64,000 nt of DNA. It comes from Marthasterias glacialis. Taxonomy: Eukaryota; Echinodermata; Asteroidea; Forcipulatida; Asteriidae. The DNA is taken from NCBI GenBank assembly GCA_911728455.2, contig OU452231.1:17069838-17133837 (forward strand). Reading direction: 5' to 3'. Positions 20,552 to 33,202 of this stretch are shown in pieces. Each line of letters opens with the position of its first letter. The stretch's first letter is position 1. A program made the position numbers and the translations under genes. The notes beneath the pieces are model-generated. The model was not told the DNA's origin and searched no databases. It was given only the letters and a program-made list of their open reading frames with translations.

Positions 20552-22254
20552 ACGTAAACCACCGTCTTGCAAAGAGCCATATTGCGGACAACTCGTTTTA
20601 GAGTGAAAGAAGGGTATTTTCAACTTGAAGCAGAGTGAAGTTCGCTCCAGTTTCACTCAAAAAGGGTGATGCACAGTGAGTTTCACTCTCAAAAGAGCCA
20701 CAATGACACCACTCGGGCGAGAGAGTGAAATTTTCACTTTTTCACATTTAGAGAGTTTGTAAATGGTAAAATTTAATACCTCATATAGATCACTGTACAG
20801 CACTCGTATAAGTATTATTTTCAGACGAGTGGAATCTTCAGACAACTCCGGGGGGCGGGGTGGTAAACAAAGTCAATACGCATTGTGATTCATTCACAGA
20901 CTCCAAAAAGTTCAAGTCTTTCACAAACGTGAACAAAAAGAGTGCTCGTCTCAAAATTTCAACGCACCTATAATTTGATTAGAAACCAACGCGGTCGGTA
21001 TGGCCGTTAACACAGTACAAAGGGAACAGTGGCGTAACTAGGGGCGCCTGGGCGCGGGGGTGTGTCCCCCCTCCACAAACACACAATCTAATCACTTCAA
21101 GTGATGAACGTCCCATCCCTCAGGTGCCCCTGTTTGAAATCTGGGCTGAGAAAAAAAAAAAAAAAACAATAAACTACCAGGATAAAAAAAGTACGACCGT
21201 ACTTTTGTTTAATTTGTTGTTTTCACGTTTTTAGTTTCAGTTGCATGATATACCGATACTGGTACTTGACCGTTGGATCCAATTCAATCCACGCGTTCTT
21301 TACTTACATAAGGCCTGCATAATTTTTCAATTTCTGTTGAGGCGCAATCACGTCCTTGTTTTGTAAGTTGATACGTCATACACGCACTTAGTCGCCCGTG
21401 ATTCCATTGCCTGATGAAGGCTAAACGTCTCCATTTTAACCGTTCCAGAGGAAATTCTTACAAATAGACATACAAAAAACGACTTGATATCGATTGTTCG
21501 CATGTGTTTAAAAGATAAGTGTCGACCTTTTCATAGACTCGATGAAGGCTGTGTTTGCGTTTTCCCTTGGCCCCGAGTGACGCACGGAGTCCGTAAGGAC
21601 GATACGCAGTCGCACCATCACCATCAACGTCTGGGTGTGGACGCACGGAGTCCGTCAGGACGATACACACACACGTGTGTCCACACACGAGTCAATCACA
21701 CATAAACTGTGTACCGTACAAGCGATGCGCATTGTGTGCTGGAGTTGTGGGCATAGGGGCATTGGCATAAACAAAATATGGCAAAACGCGACTACGCCGT
21801 TCCGTCCGGCTGGCGCGCCTTGATCAAATCTAACCTTAAAGAGTAAAGTGATAATCATATAACTTTACTGTATAGTTCTGGATTTGTTTAGAATGTGTTT
21901 ATTACTTATTTATTATACATTTTGTCATTACTGTTATTATTATTCTGTTGTTAGTCCAAGGAAGGTTTTACAGTAAGCATTCTGGATTTTAAAACTTCTC
22001 TTGTTTTATTTGGTTTTAGTTTGTATCGACAAAAACCACCCAAGCAGACTCTAAACATCCGTTATGAGAAGCTGGTATGCTGACCGTAAGAGTACTGAAT
22101 TAAACATCGGTGTAGAGCAATACTAAATCATGATGCTGTATCCCCAGGCAACAATTACATCAGTTCAATTGACATCATGTTCCCTGTGTGCAGTAGCGAT
22201 GGTTATTACTGATTTCCATGAACAAAGAAAGGTGTCCGACTATTGTCTTTACAG
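20552..22254. other. No gene recognised; small repeats
   Basis: Includes several GAGTGAAA/TTTCACTC motifs at 20600-20750, the terminal-like motif CAGTGGCGTAAC at 21027, and a two-copy direct repeat of GACGCACGGAGTCCGT (21579 and 21640, 61 bp apart). A (AC)/(GT) palindromic patch lies at 21665-21690. No exon was found. Confidence 0.45.
21027..21140 (+). mobile_element. Possible transposon end starting CAGTGGCGTAACTA
   Basis: The 12-mer CAGTGGCGTAAC occurs three times in the window (here, 51155-51166, and reversed at 36941-36952), each time at the edge of a G- or C-rich low-complexity stretch. A variant lies at 24935. Repetition at element edges suggests a transposon terminus. The far ends were not found. 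Confidence 0.4.
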
Positions 22255-22413
22255 CCAGGGGCCCTCTTCGAAACTACGGCTTTTGGCTCCGGCTTCGGCT
22301 TATAGATTCCGTCATATTTTTCAATCGAGTGCTTTTGGTACGGGGCTTTAAAAAAGGTGGAGGGAGCCTAAGCCGGTGACGAAGCTGAGGCTGTGGTTTC
22401 GAAAAGGGCCTGG
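22255..22413. mobile_element. MITE-like element, 159 bp
   Basis: The left end CCAGGGGCCCTCTTCGAAAC pairs with the right end GTTTCGAAAAGGGCCTGG (reverse-complement CCAGGCCCTTTTCGAAAC). The inner blocks GGCTTCGGCTTA and TAAGCCGG pair as well. The arms extend about 45 bp with mismatches. No ORF lies between them. Confidence 0.8.
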
Positions 22414-22429
22414 GTTTGGTGTACATTCA

Positions 22430-22575
22430 TTTGAATACAAGGCAGGCAAGATGGCAGCGCCAAAAATGAACAAAAGCAAGTCAGATCAATTTGTCTTGCA
22501 AGCCTCGGTTTGGTTACATTGAGTTGAATGGATGGGAAGAGAAAATACTGGATGGCTGCACCTTTGTACCAAGAT
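22430..22575. mobile_element. MITE-like element, copy 2 of the 15494 family
   Basis: It shares GCCTCGGTTTGGTTACATTG and the following TTGAATGG with the copy at 15494-15671. Blocks resembling CAAGATGGCAGC and GGATGGCTGCACC occur towards the two ends in opposite sense. The boundaries are eroded, and it abuts the element at 22255-22413. Confidence 0.5.
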
Positions 22576-24069
22576 CTGCTCTGCACTTAACTGAATGACG
22601 AGAGGGCTTTAAACCTGATTAAAGCCAACTTGAGAAACAGCAAGGCGATTGTGAAAAACAGCAGTTGAGCGAGGGGTAGTCAATCCCTAGGAACTGTGGT
22701 ATCCTCGATCGTCTGTACGGTTGGTTCTTGTGGTCTGTCACCACTGGTCGACGTTGATGTTACGTCAACTCAAAGAGGCATAGTTTCACCTCAGATAAAA
22801 TGTATGCTTAAAAATGTATGTTTATCGGTACATTAATCAAAATCAAGTGATATTCATAGATCCATAGCTGTTGCCTCGCTTTATTTGACCGTTCTGCAGA
22901 ATTGATTTACCTATCTATTTTTTACGTTATTTAATTACCATCTATCCCTTTTTTATGAGGGGGGTGGGGATTGATACTTGAAACTTTGGGGAAAGAGAAA
23001 GAAAGTTTTAATAGGAAGAATATAATTCACGATGTTAAATATTATACGTACTGACTGCCATTCCAGGTCGAGAATTGGTTTACAAAGAATTTGAAATTCA
23101 AGTTACCAAAACACCTCTGCAGACTTGTCTATTAATTGTAGGCAAACCTGCAGCCGGGCGCGTCATGACCAGTGCATGTTTTAAGCGTAGTCGGGCGTCA
23201 TGACTCGTGCACCTGCCCCTCTTTGTGAAGTGCTATGAGACTGGTGGCTCCGGTTAAGGGTATCAGATTATTGTCTGGAGGCTCAACACGGCTGAAGTTT
23301 AAAACCTAAATGAATTCCTGGGAAGCTTTTTGAACGGACACATCCGAGAGATAATTCAATCATGTATTCAGGTATGTAGCTGGCTCTAATTGAGATGAGT
23401 GCTCAAACAGGGGGGAGGGGGTTATAGGGGGATGTGAATGCGTAGCTTACAACTACTGTGCCCGTCGGTGTCAAATCGATGGTGTATATTTTACTTCCAT
23501 TCCTGGAAAAGTATTTACCCCCACCTCACCTTATGCATCCCAGTGCATACAAATGGGAGGTTAAAGCTGGAGAAAGGAATCGCTTTTGATTTAACGAGAT
23601 TGTGGCATGATGGCCACTGGTGCAAGGCCTCCGGCATCGATCTGTACAGCTATACATCAGCTGTGTGTTTATATCCAACACATTCACATGTCTCGACAAA
23701 TCGAACTCAATAGGCTTTTTTCTTGCCCACCTTTATTCAATATATTTAGCTTTTTCTGCCCAACTTTAGACAATTTATTGACTTGCTCTTCATCTTTCTG
23801 TTTGTGAATCATCTTAGGCTGCTGTTTTTGCCAGTGTTACAGTGAGCCGCCCAACCAACAGCAACTACAATGCGATTTAAGGAGATTGTCCATCAGATTA
23901 TTCATTAATTTTAAAAACACGTGTTAAGACAAACACTATTTAATTTAATATCAGCCTGTATTTCCATTCCAGTTGACCACCTCTACTTTACAATGAAGAG
24001 GCATTATATGTCTTACCAAGAACAAGTTAATTGAATAACCGACGTGTATTCTATTCCACGAAAAAAATG
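22576..24069. other. No gene recognised
   Basis: No exon, inverted-repeat element or tandem array was identified here. Frames at 23438-23713 and 23607-23807 have no recognisable content. Confidence 0.5.
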
Positions 24070-25205
<1,136 letters not shown>

Positions 25206-25521
25206 TCGTTTGTGTTTTCACGAAGCGACGGCATATACCCGTCGCTTCGTGAAAACACAAAAAGCGTCATTTCGGGATGCCCGTCCTTTTCATAATTTCT
25301 CGAATAAATCATAAATAAATTGATGAATTGATCATATAAAATTCACAATTGATGAAAGTTTAACTCATAATAAATCACAGGAGGAAAGTACAGACTTAAA
25401 TGAATAAGCATTGTGCTTTTGTTTTTGCAGTTTTGAAATGTGATGATGCTCTTGTGTGATTATCTACAAACACGATTTTTCCCAATTTGACATGTCCGTC
25501 CCTTCGTGAAAACATTGACGA
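25206..25521 (+). mobile_element. Foldback-ended MITE, copy 1
   Basis: The left end starts TCGTTTGTGTTTTCACGAAG and the right end, reverse-complemented, starts TCGTCAATGTTTTCACGAAG, so the outer ends are imperfect inverted repeats of about 26 bp. The left repeat is at once followed by its own complement: two 23-base arms, 25209-25231 and 25239-25261, pair exactly around a 7-base loop. Copy 2 at 50330-50646 is about 95 percent identical by eye over its full length. TA flanks both sides here and TG both sides of copy 2, consistent with a 2-bp target duplication. It has no ORF. Confidence 0.85.
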
Positions 25522-26698
25522 TATTATGTACGATGTACCGTTAAAGATACCATAAAAATTACATTGATCTGGTACAGCGCAAACATTTTCTACTCACAAC
25601 AAATTTTTCACGTCAGAAAAATGTTACCGCCAACATGTCATGTTTGCTATGTGACTGATTCTATACTTTCATTTTGCATTATGATTTAGGATGGGCGTGT
25701 GTTCTCCGATGAAGTAGCTGTTGCTACGAAAGCTCATGTATTTTTTTTTTTGTAATTAGCTAGACTTCTCAGTAGAAGAATTATGCTAAGCAATTTTGTC
25801 TGCTTAAGCAGTTCTATGGCGTTTAGCTTAGATATTATCTAGCACTTTACGGCACAGTGACTGTGATGGACTTTCCTGTGCTAACCGAGCACAGTGGCCC
25901 TTGCATTGTGTCATCATACCCCATTTACTTTGCAGACACACCTGCAGGACTTTGCAAACCAACCGTGTATACTCTACCTGGCCATACATCACATCGCGCT
26001 CCATCAAGGTGCTCCCTAGTAGGGTGCTAGTGCGGACGGGTGATGAATGGGCTGGCATCCGGACCCTTCATCAACCTTGATTCACGACGGGTCCCCCGAG
26101 TTGATGGGCCTGAGTTCCCAAACAATCACCCAAAGGATTCCAAGTGGACCCCGACGGAAAAAAAGGACAGAATTTCAAGTCCTGTGAGAGTTTTTCCCAT
26201 CGTCTTCAAAATGTCCTTAAACTGGACATCTATCACAGTCATTCTCTTTTCTGAGACATAGCGGGCATAGACAATACCGGTATAGCGTTTGGCATGGCTA
26301 TGGAACATAGGTGTTTAGATTAAACTAAAGAGAGATCGTAAGAAAACATGACGTCAGACGATCCAGGGTTACTTGATACTCCCATCCAATATTCATAATT
26401 TAAGAAGCACTGACCAAGTTGGCTTTCTTTTCCCAGAATTCTTCAATTGAAGTTGATAATTTTTATCATACAATTATTGATTTATATCGTACCCATTCCA
26501 TTCATTGTACACAAACCCATAACAATCATGAAATAAATAATATAAAATGGACATTGATAATTAAAAAAAAAAAAAACATTGGAAAATTACAATAAGAACA
26601 CAAATAAACAGTCACACGTTAGGAAATTGCACAACAAAATCATAAACCTGAATTATCTTGTAAAAATAAATACAATATTTTGGTAAACAAAGAAACAT
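25522..26698. other. No gene recognised
   Basis: No exon or element boundary was found. The minus-strand frame at 25828-26058 has seven cysteines but no spacing I recognise. Confidence 0.45.
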
Positions 26699-26773
26699 TG
26701 ACTGGAGCGGGCTTTGAACCTGCGACCGCCGGCTGTCGTCCGACGCTCTACTGGCCAACTGTGCTGTCCAGCC
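26699..26773 (-). pseudogene. tRNA-like sequence (pseudogene or SINE head)
   Basis: The 75-nt minus-strand segment folds as a degraded cloverleaf. The acceptor GGCTGGA pairs with TCCAGTC (one G-U), the anticodon stem GTCGG with CCGGC, and the T-stem GCAGG with CCCGC with one mismatch around TTCAAAG. The pol III B-box-like GGTTCAAAGCC is present, and the A-box region is AGCACAGTTGGCCAGT. The anticodon position reads GAC (Val), but the base before it is C, not the universal U, and the D-loop is long. A functional tRNA is unlikely. Confidence 0.6.
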
Positions 26774-28308
26774 ATGCGTGGCGGTCTCCATGGTAAAAGT
26801 TCTTGAATTAATTTTTCTTCTGCTTTTTTTGTTCTTTTTTTTTTTCGTTCCAGTGTTGTTTATAAAAAAAAATTCAGGAATTATGGAAATAAATGTGAGT
26901 TTAAATTGAATTGAATTGAACGTTTTGCAGGTATTCAAGCGCTTCTGGTGGTCCTAGGTGTTCCCCACGCATGTGTATATCAGTATGAAATTCTCGCAGT
27001 ATGTGGCCAATAATCGAATACGCGCGTAGCGAGAGTCTTGTACTTAGTGATGTAAAAGTGTTCCCTTTCCGGTCAAGTTATAGCATTGAAGTGCAATAAT
27101 AGAAGAAAGGTAAGGGCTAAATGTGGGAGGAGGGAGGGGGCGTGGGAGATCAAAGACAAAAAAAGTAATTAAACTCGAGACTAGACTATACTAGTGTTAC
27201 GTTTAGGGCATACCGGTAATGATGATAATACGAAGAAGAAAGTCTTATATAGCACAAAACATATCCGAGGGCAATCTCAATGCACTCAATGGTAATACTG
27301 GCAGGTGGAATCCGGAAAAAAACGGTTGGGAAACATAAAGAATCATGTTGCAACAAGAGATGTTGCAACAATTATGGCAGTGCATGACAATGGCCTTACG
27401 GTTGGTTTTAAGCTTGAAGAGCATGCAAATCATTACGAGAAATTAAGATACTGCTACTTGAATATAAAGCATATACAGAGACAGTTTTGCAACAAGTTCC
27501 CCAATCACACATCCATGCTGAAGAATACGATTCCAAATAGCAGTCACTACATAGATGAATAATCTACAGCTGGGCAAAAGAAGAAAAAAATGCACCCAAC
27601 TTAAATCATCCGGTGACTCTGTTATAAAAATATAGGGGGAAAAAGTGTGCCAGCTATAGTCTTCATTTTTAAATAAAGCAATAAGGGGTTGCTGCACGTA
27701 ATTAACCCAATCAGTTGCGAAAAATCAGTAGACGAGAAATACACCTCATGCAGAAATATAAACGATTCCCCGGGACACATTTCAGTAAGCGAGATTATTT
27801 ATTAGGCATAGACCTGTGGCAATCTTAAACGCACATCACTCAAAAGATGCTTGACGGCCAAAATAGACCTGCAATCAATGATTTAAATAGTGCAATTACG
27901 TTTTCGTGCAACCGCACTACTGCACCGTTGCCCCATCCATTTAACATCACAGCATTAAAATTGAAGAAAAAAACACCTTAAAACAAATTCAGGGAAGGAT
28001 CGCGTGCATATCTCTCCTAGGATCATAAGGTAAAGTAGGATTAGTGTGAAGCCGACTTAGTGTCACTCAGGAAACTAAGTGCATTTTGGTATTTATTACG
28101 GGATTGTTGCTGTACACAGAACAATTTATTCGTAAAACATCGGCACACCGTGAACTCGAGACCATTATTTTAATATTTAAACATACAATTCTGTCTATTT
28201 GGAACGCAAAAAATTGGCAAGATGACAAGTTCTTGCGAAAGTTTACAGAAAGGTGCGCATCTTTCGGTAACTATGCCCGATTTATAAAAACCCGTCCGTG
28301 GACAGGAA
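26774..28308. other. No gene recognised
   Basis: Holds short chance frames only. A direct ATGTTGCAACA repeat at about 27345-27370 is too short to interpret. Confidence 0.45.
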
Positions 28309-28566
28309 ATCAGACCTTCGAAAAATCCCTGAATCAGACTCAAAAACCCGTGAATCAGACTTAAAAACCCGTGAATCAAACTTAGAAACCCTTAAATCAG
28401 ACTTAAAACCCGTGAATCAGACTTAAAAACCCGTGAATCAGACTTAGAAACTCGTGAATCAGACTTAAAAACCCGTGAATCAGACTTAGAAACCCGTGAA
28501 TCAGACTTAAAAACCCGTGAATCAGACTTAAAAACCCGTGAATTAGACTTTGAAACCCGTGAAACC
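28309..28566 (+). repeat. 21-bp minisatellite, about 12 copies
   Basis: The unit is GAATCAGACTTAAAAACCCG plus T, with variants CTTAGAAAC and CTTTGAAAC. One copy is 20 bp. The period is a multiple of three, so a frame reading Asn-Gln-Thr-Gln-Lys-Pro-Val enters it, but a stop codon (TTAA phase) ends that frame in the second unit. It is not a coding repeat as it stands. Confidence 0.95.
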
Positions 28567-31194
28567 TTTAGCTTGATGGAGAGTTAGTTCATTCAAACGT
28601 TCTAGCCGTCAATCCACAATATAGGCTACATGACAAAAGGTGTATAGAGGTAGTGTGACATGAATGGCGTTTGTTTGATAGCAATATATAACACTTAACT
28701 ATTTTATTTTAAAATATGTAATTTGAAATCAAGTGTCAATTTGTAACTGCATTGATTCATTGATAGTTGTATTCATTTAGTTACTTTTTTATTTTAACGG
28801 TGTACTCCATTAAGAAACTGCTTCCTTATTGGGTCTTGATTGTTGTGTAGTATCATTGGGCCCTACTTAGTGTAACTTTATAATATATATATATATATAT
28901 TTTTTTTTTTACATTAGATAACGGTATGTTTCAAAACAAGTTGTACGTTTGTGTGTATTTGTGCTAATGTGTAATTGCATTGATTTATAATCAATGCTAC
29001 AGCAAATCGACGCTATTACAAAGAGAATGGGATATGTTGCATGGACTCAATCACGTTATAGAGTATATCAGTGATCTCAGATATAACCATGGAAGTTTCT
29101 TCACTGTGTGTTCGGAATGTTTCCTCAGCTGCAGCACAGCGACGAAAATCAAATCCACTTTATTCCTTCCATATCACTGTTCCGTACTCCTCCTTCGTTT
29201 ACGGTCTCCCAACTCTCAATTTACAGGTAAATTCCATTATCGCATAGCTTTCTTGTCTCAGAGAAACGATGCAGTGCGATAACAAGACCCCCAAACAAAC
29301 AGCGGCGTAGCAGCCCCCCTGAGGCGTTCCCGGCGGCCCCGAAGGACGGGGTCAATGATTTGTCCGTGTCCGCCACTACCCCTGTGAGGTAATTAGGTAG
29401 CTCATCGCCAGAAAGGCCGCCGGTAAATCCCCCCAACCTTAACCGTAAGGGAACACGAAAGTCATCTCTAAGTAGCACAGGATCATCTTTCCTTTTCCGT
29501 ATCCGCCTCTCCCTAATTCGCCCTTACGAAGAGGGGATAAAAACTTATTGCCTCCCGAATCTTAAACACAATGCAATCGGATTTTTTTACAGAGTGTGGT
29601 TGCAGGACAGACCGCCTAAGCTTACGCACCTAAATTGATAATGTCATATTCAATTTTAGGTAAGAACATCTGGGATCGGGAATATTATAAAATCAATTTG
29701 ATTTTTTTCTGTCCCGCTGACCGATTTATATTAACGCTGCATACCGAAGGGATTCCAAGCAAAGTGCGGGAAATTAAACACGCACAATGGGTGCTGGTTG
29801 GACTTGATCCCGACCTTACGAATCAAATGTACTCCAAAACAAACGGAATTTCCACTTCAAGCCGATGCTCATTCTACTTTTTAAAACGGTTCTTATTGCT
29901 GTTCTTAGTTCGTTTAATATTTCTAGAGAAAGTTGTGTTCTTCGGCAACTTCGCGTAGGAGTTATATCAAGGCCAAACGGAAAACAGTGCTTAGAGGATC
30001 TTGCGATTTCATTTACTAAAAGTCATGAATCACAACAGTTTATCACAGTATGTGTAACATGTAACCCATATGCTTTTCAATTGCATATATAATTATGACC
30101 CATGCAGTTAAAAAAAAACATTCTACAATTTCGGATTTCAAAACAACTTCATCCACGTTTGTACTGTATATTTATTCGGCAATATTTCATGCCCGAACAT
30201 CCCTCGATTCATGACAAGGGTACAACGTCTCTCGCAGATTGTGACGTATTTGGAGCCGGGGATGCGTCATTTACTTTCACATGAGCCTGGGATCGGAACA
30301 CGCCCTCGCCTCCAAACATTCAATTTGAAGACGTAGAATGAGAGTGAAGACATTTTTAAAGACAGAAAAGCAACTGATATATAGATCCGGATTGGGGGAG
30401 GGGGTGCAAGAGAGGAACGAGCTTAACGTTTTTGAAAATAGTCTGGACATCGAGGTAGTGTCTGAATTAGCAGCTGTTGCGATAAGAGCAACATATTGCT
30501 TCAACAAACTGCCTAAGACATTTTCTGACTCGATGTCGCTCCCCTTACAAGAGAAACTACCTTATCCTAAACCAATATTATACAACCGTGGACAATCACC
30601 GTCTGGTATATTGACGCAGGAAAAACACGCGTGCGTGCCGGACAGTCTTCAAACGACAAGGGGTGAACAAACAAGAGCAGTGAAAATGACGTTTACAGAG
30701 GACCGGTGGGTATAATCGATCAGTGTGTGTCGTTCAACACATCCTTCCCTGGAGAGCAATCAAACTCCACCGGTAAGCCCATTCAAAAAAACACCTACGT
30801 CATCGTCATCTATCGTACTTTGACAACAAATATTATCAGTGGACGAATCTTCCAGTTTTTTTTTTACTCTCGTTTCTTTTCGTGATTGGTCGATCGGGGT
30901 TTAATGGAGGGCCGGGTTCTAGGGCAGGTTAATCCCAAAAGGGTTATCCAATCAACGAGAGATTCATGTCGAGTTGACGGAAACTGGGATCCTATTGACC
31001 GAGAGTCGGAGAGCATTCTCCGGTTGTTCAGTAATGTATGTACACGACACACAAAAAACAAGGCAATAGGACAAACTGGGATTTAAGTTGGTATTGAGTA
31101 TTGATTATGTTGTACGGACTGGAAAACCAACAAGCACATGTTAAAGCGTCAGTTCAACATTGGTAAGAAAGTAAAACATAAATGTTCAAAGATT
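28567..31194. other. No gene recognised; GC-rich patch at 29290-29480
   Basis: An (AT)n run lies at 28884-28902. The patch 29290-29480 is clearly richer in GC and is open on the minus strand for 85 codons, with no domain recognised. A plus frame of 125 codons (30338-30715) likewise has no recognisable content or splice context. Confidence 0.4.
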
Positions 31195-31275
31195 TATGAT
31201 GGATAGAAAGCTTTCCTGGAAATATTTCTGCCTGAAGTGTTATCGTTTTTTGAATGATAATTGAAGTAAGATCCC
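31195..31275 (-). mobile_element. Fragment of the TTAA-flanked repeat family (reverse)
   Basis: GGAAATATTTCTGCCTGAAG is the reverse complement of the block seen inside the copies at 4960, 10835 and 34661. Only this core can be followed. Confidence 0.45.
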
Positions 31276-32327
31276 AAAATTAATTTTATTCTCATGAGAC
31301 CAAAACTTTGCCTATAAGAATGCAGACAAAAATTATGAAAGCACTGTGATCGTTTTCTTGCAAATGAAACAAACGAAATGAGCTGAAATTTTCACAGGCT
31401 GTTTTTATCACATATATCTTGATTTGTGCAAAGAATGGAAGCATTTCCAGACACTTTATCAATGTTGACTGGGGCTTTACAAGACAATAACAAAGTGTTG
31501 GAGATGAGCCAAAGTAGCCTACCGTATGTTCATGTAAATTCAAAACTTGTTTTCCCTTAAATTTAAAAATAGTTGTAGAACCGAACATACTGCAAAGTTA
31601 TCCCATCTCATACAATGTCATTAAATTGGAGGACAATATCAAACTGATGTTTTTCTTTTATATTCGCAAAACAAAAAAGGAAAGAAGAGATTGTTTCACA
31701 AAGTTTCTTTCACTGCACATCTTTTGATTCTTACAAAATCATTGATCTTCCTTGTTCTTAGAATCCCACAAAGATTTGTCATCTCACTCCATACACAGAT
31801 AGAGTTAATTGGTTATTTAAAAGAATGGTGAATGGTAAGTCATTCGTCACACGCCCGTGTGCATCTGCGGCACGCCCAAAGTTTTCACTACTTCCTGTTC
31901 CACAGCTGGCATAAGTTACTGTGTTATTTTATCAAAAAAACACTCATTCATTCGCTCAAAGACATTACTTGTGAAAGAAACCGATTTTTCTAATAAGACC
32001 TTGAGTCTTTGCGAGACACAAGTCCAGAATTTATGTTATTCTTACATGATCATCAAAGACAAAAAGTTCAATGCATTTCCTAAGGGCTTCTGACAATCGA
32101 TGGAGCCATTTTGTGTGAAGTGGGCGTGGCTTACAGTGGAATGACGTCACGCTAACCAACATGATAGGCTCGATTACAACCCGTCAGCTTAAAATGATGT
32201 CCTCCTGAGATGCATTTCCAGTTTAGAAATCTTTGAGACATTAATTTGTTTGAATCCGATCTTATTTCTCTAGTCTTGCAGGCCAAGAGAGAAATGAGCC
32301 GTGAACATACTTCACAACAAACGCAAC

Positions 32328-32629
32328 TACGGAGCTCCAGAAGTGCCATATGACTTTATAAGATCCTTATTTTTTTCTCGGGATGACATCATGCGCAGGC
32401 TTAAAGTCGACACCCTAGATAGTTATCCTCTCATTTAGATGTCGACTCCCTGGTGTAATTTTATGTCGATATGACGACAACCAATCGTGAAATGTCATCT
32501 TCCCATCACAGAATGTCAACAACGTAAGGATGTAGACATCTTAAATGTGTCGACCTATTTACCTGTATGATGTCTTCATCCCGGGATAAATTATCTCAAC
32601 AAATCTGATGGCACTTCCAGAGCTCCGTA
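32328..32629. mobile_element. MITE-like element, 302 bp, long inverted ends
   Basis: The left end TACGGAGCTCCAGAAGTGCC pairs with the right end (reverse-complement TACGGAGCTCTGGAAGTGCC). Inward, the pairing continues with gaps: TAAGATCC...TCGGGATGACATCATG on the left against CATCATACAGG...CCCGGGATGA on the right, to about 65 bp per arm. The interior is dominated by ATGTCGAC/GTCGACAT-type motifs. No coding frame is present. Confidence 0.85.
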
Positions 32630-32954
32630 GGGAAAGCGTCTCGCACTGTTTTCATTCACTGTATTTCATTCATAGGCCCAACACCCTAAAAATGTCGTGT
32701 CTCTTTAATTCAACCAACTATTATATACTTAAAAACCTTGCTAAATTTTGTTCTTTAATCATGGATAAGTTTTAGATTTGCTTACTGGTGCCTAGTTGTG
32801 TACTTGTTTACTTTTCTATATTCATTTATTAAAACTTATTTATCTTTTTATTTATTTATCTTTATCTTTGTATTGTGTCCTAATTTTATTCCTATTAATT
32901 TTAAATTATTATAATTATTGCAATTGTAACTTTGTTGTATATCTTTTATAAGTG

Positions 32955-33028
32955 TATCTTTTAAGTTATCTTTTGCCTCAGTAGAGGCCGTACAGAGAAA
33001 TAAAATTCATTGTCATTGTCATTGTCAC
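32955..33028 (+). mobile_element. LINE 3' tail with (CATTGT)n end
   Basis: The segment GCCTCAGTAGAGGCCGTACA contains a short hairpin (GCCTC/GAGGC) and is followed by GAGAAATAAAATT and then CATTGTCATTGTCATTGTC. A 3' hairpin plus a hexamer-repeat tail is the standard ending of CR1/L2-type non-LTR retrotransposons. Upstream sequence is too AT-rich and decayed to show reverse transcriptase. Confidence 0.6.
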
Positions 33029-33051
33029 TGAGTCTGTTCCTCAAAACGCAA

Positions 33052-33202
33052 GCTCTGAAAATTAACTTTTAAAGCGGTAACTGTAATATTGGTTTTATGA
33101 TTTCGAAAAAAATGTTCCGGTAATTATAGTTACCGTAGCCGTTAACTGTAGTTACCGTAGCTGTTAATTACAGTTACCGCTTTAAAAGTGAGTTTTCAGA
33201 GC
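33052..33202. mobile_element. MITE-like element, 151 bp, 36-bp inverted ends
   Basis: The left GCTCTGAAAATTAACTTTTA and the right end (reverse-complement GCTCTGAAAACTCACTTTTA) continue together through AAGCGGTAACTGTAAT. Between them, GTTACCGTAG-type units repeat three times. It sits 24 bp from the LINE tail at 32955-33028. Confidence 0.85.

Noticed and set aside
28309-28566. CRISPR-like regular repeat
   Set aside because: Units are contiguous with no unique spacers, and the genome is eukaryotic.
29290-29480. GC-rich patch read as a coding exon on the minus strand
   Set aside because: No acceptor or donor with matching phase, and no domain in the 85 codons.
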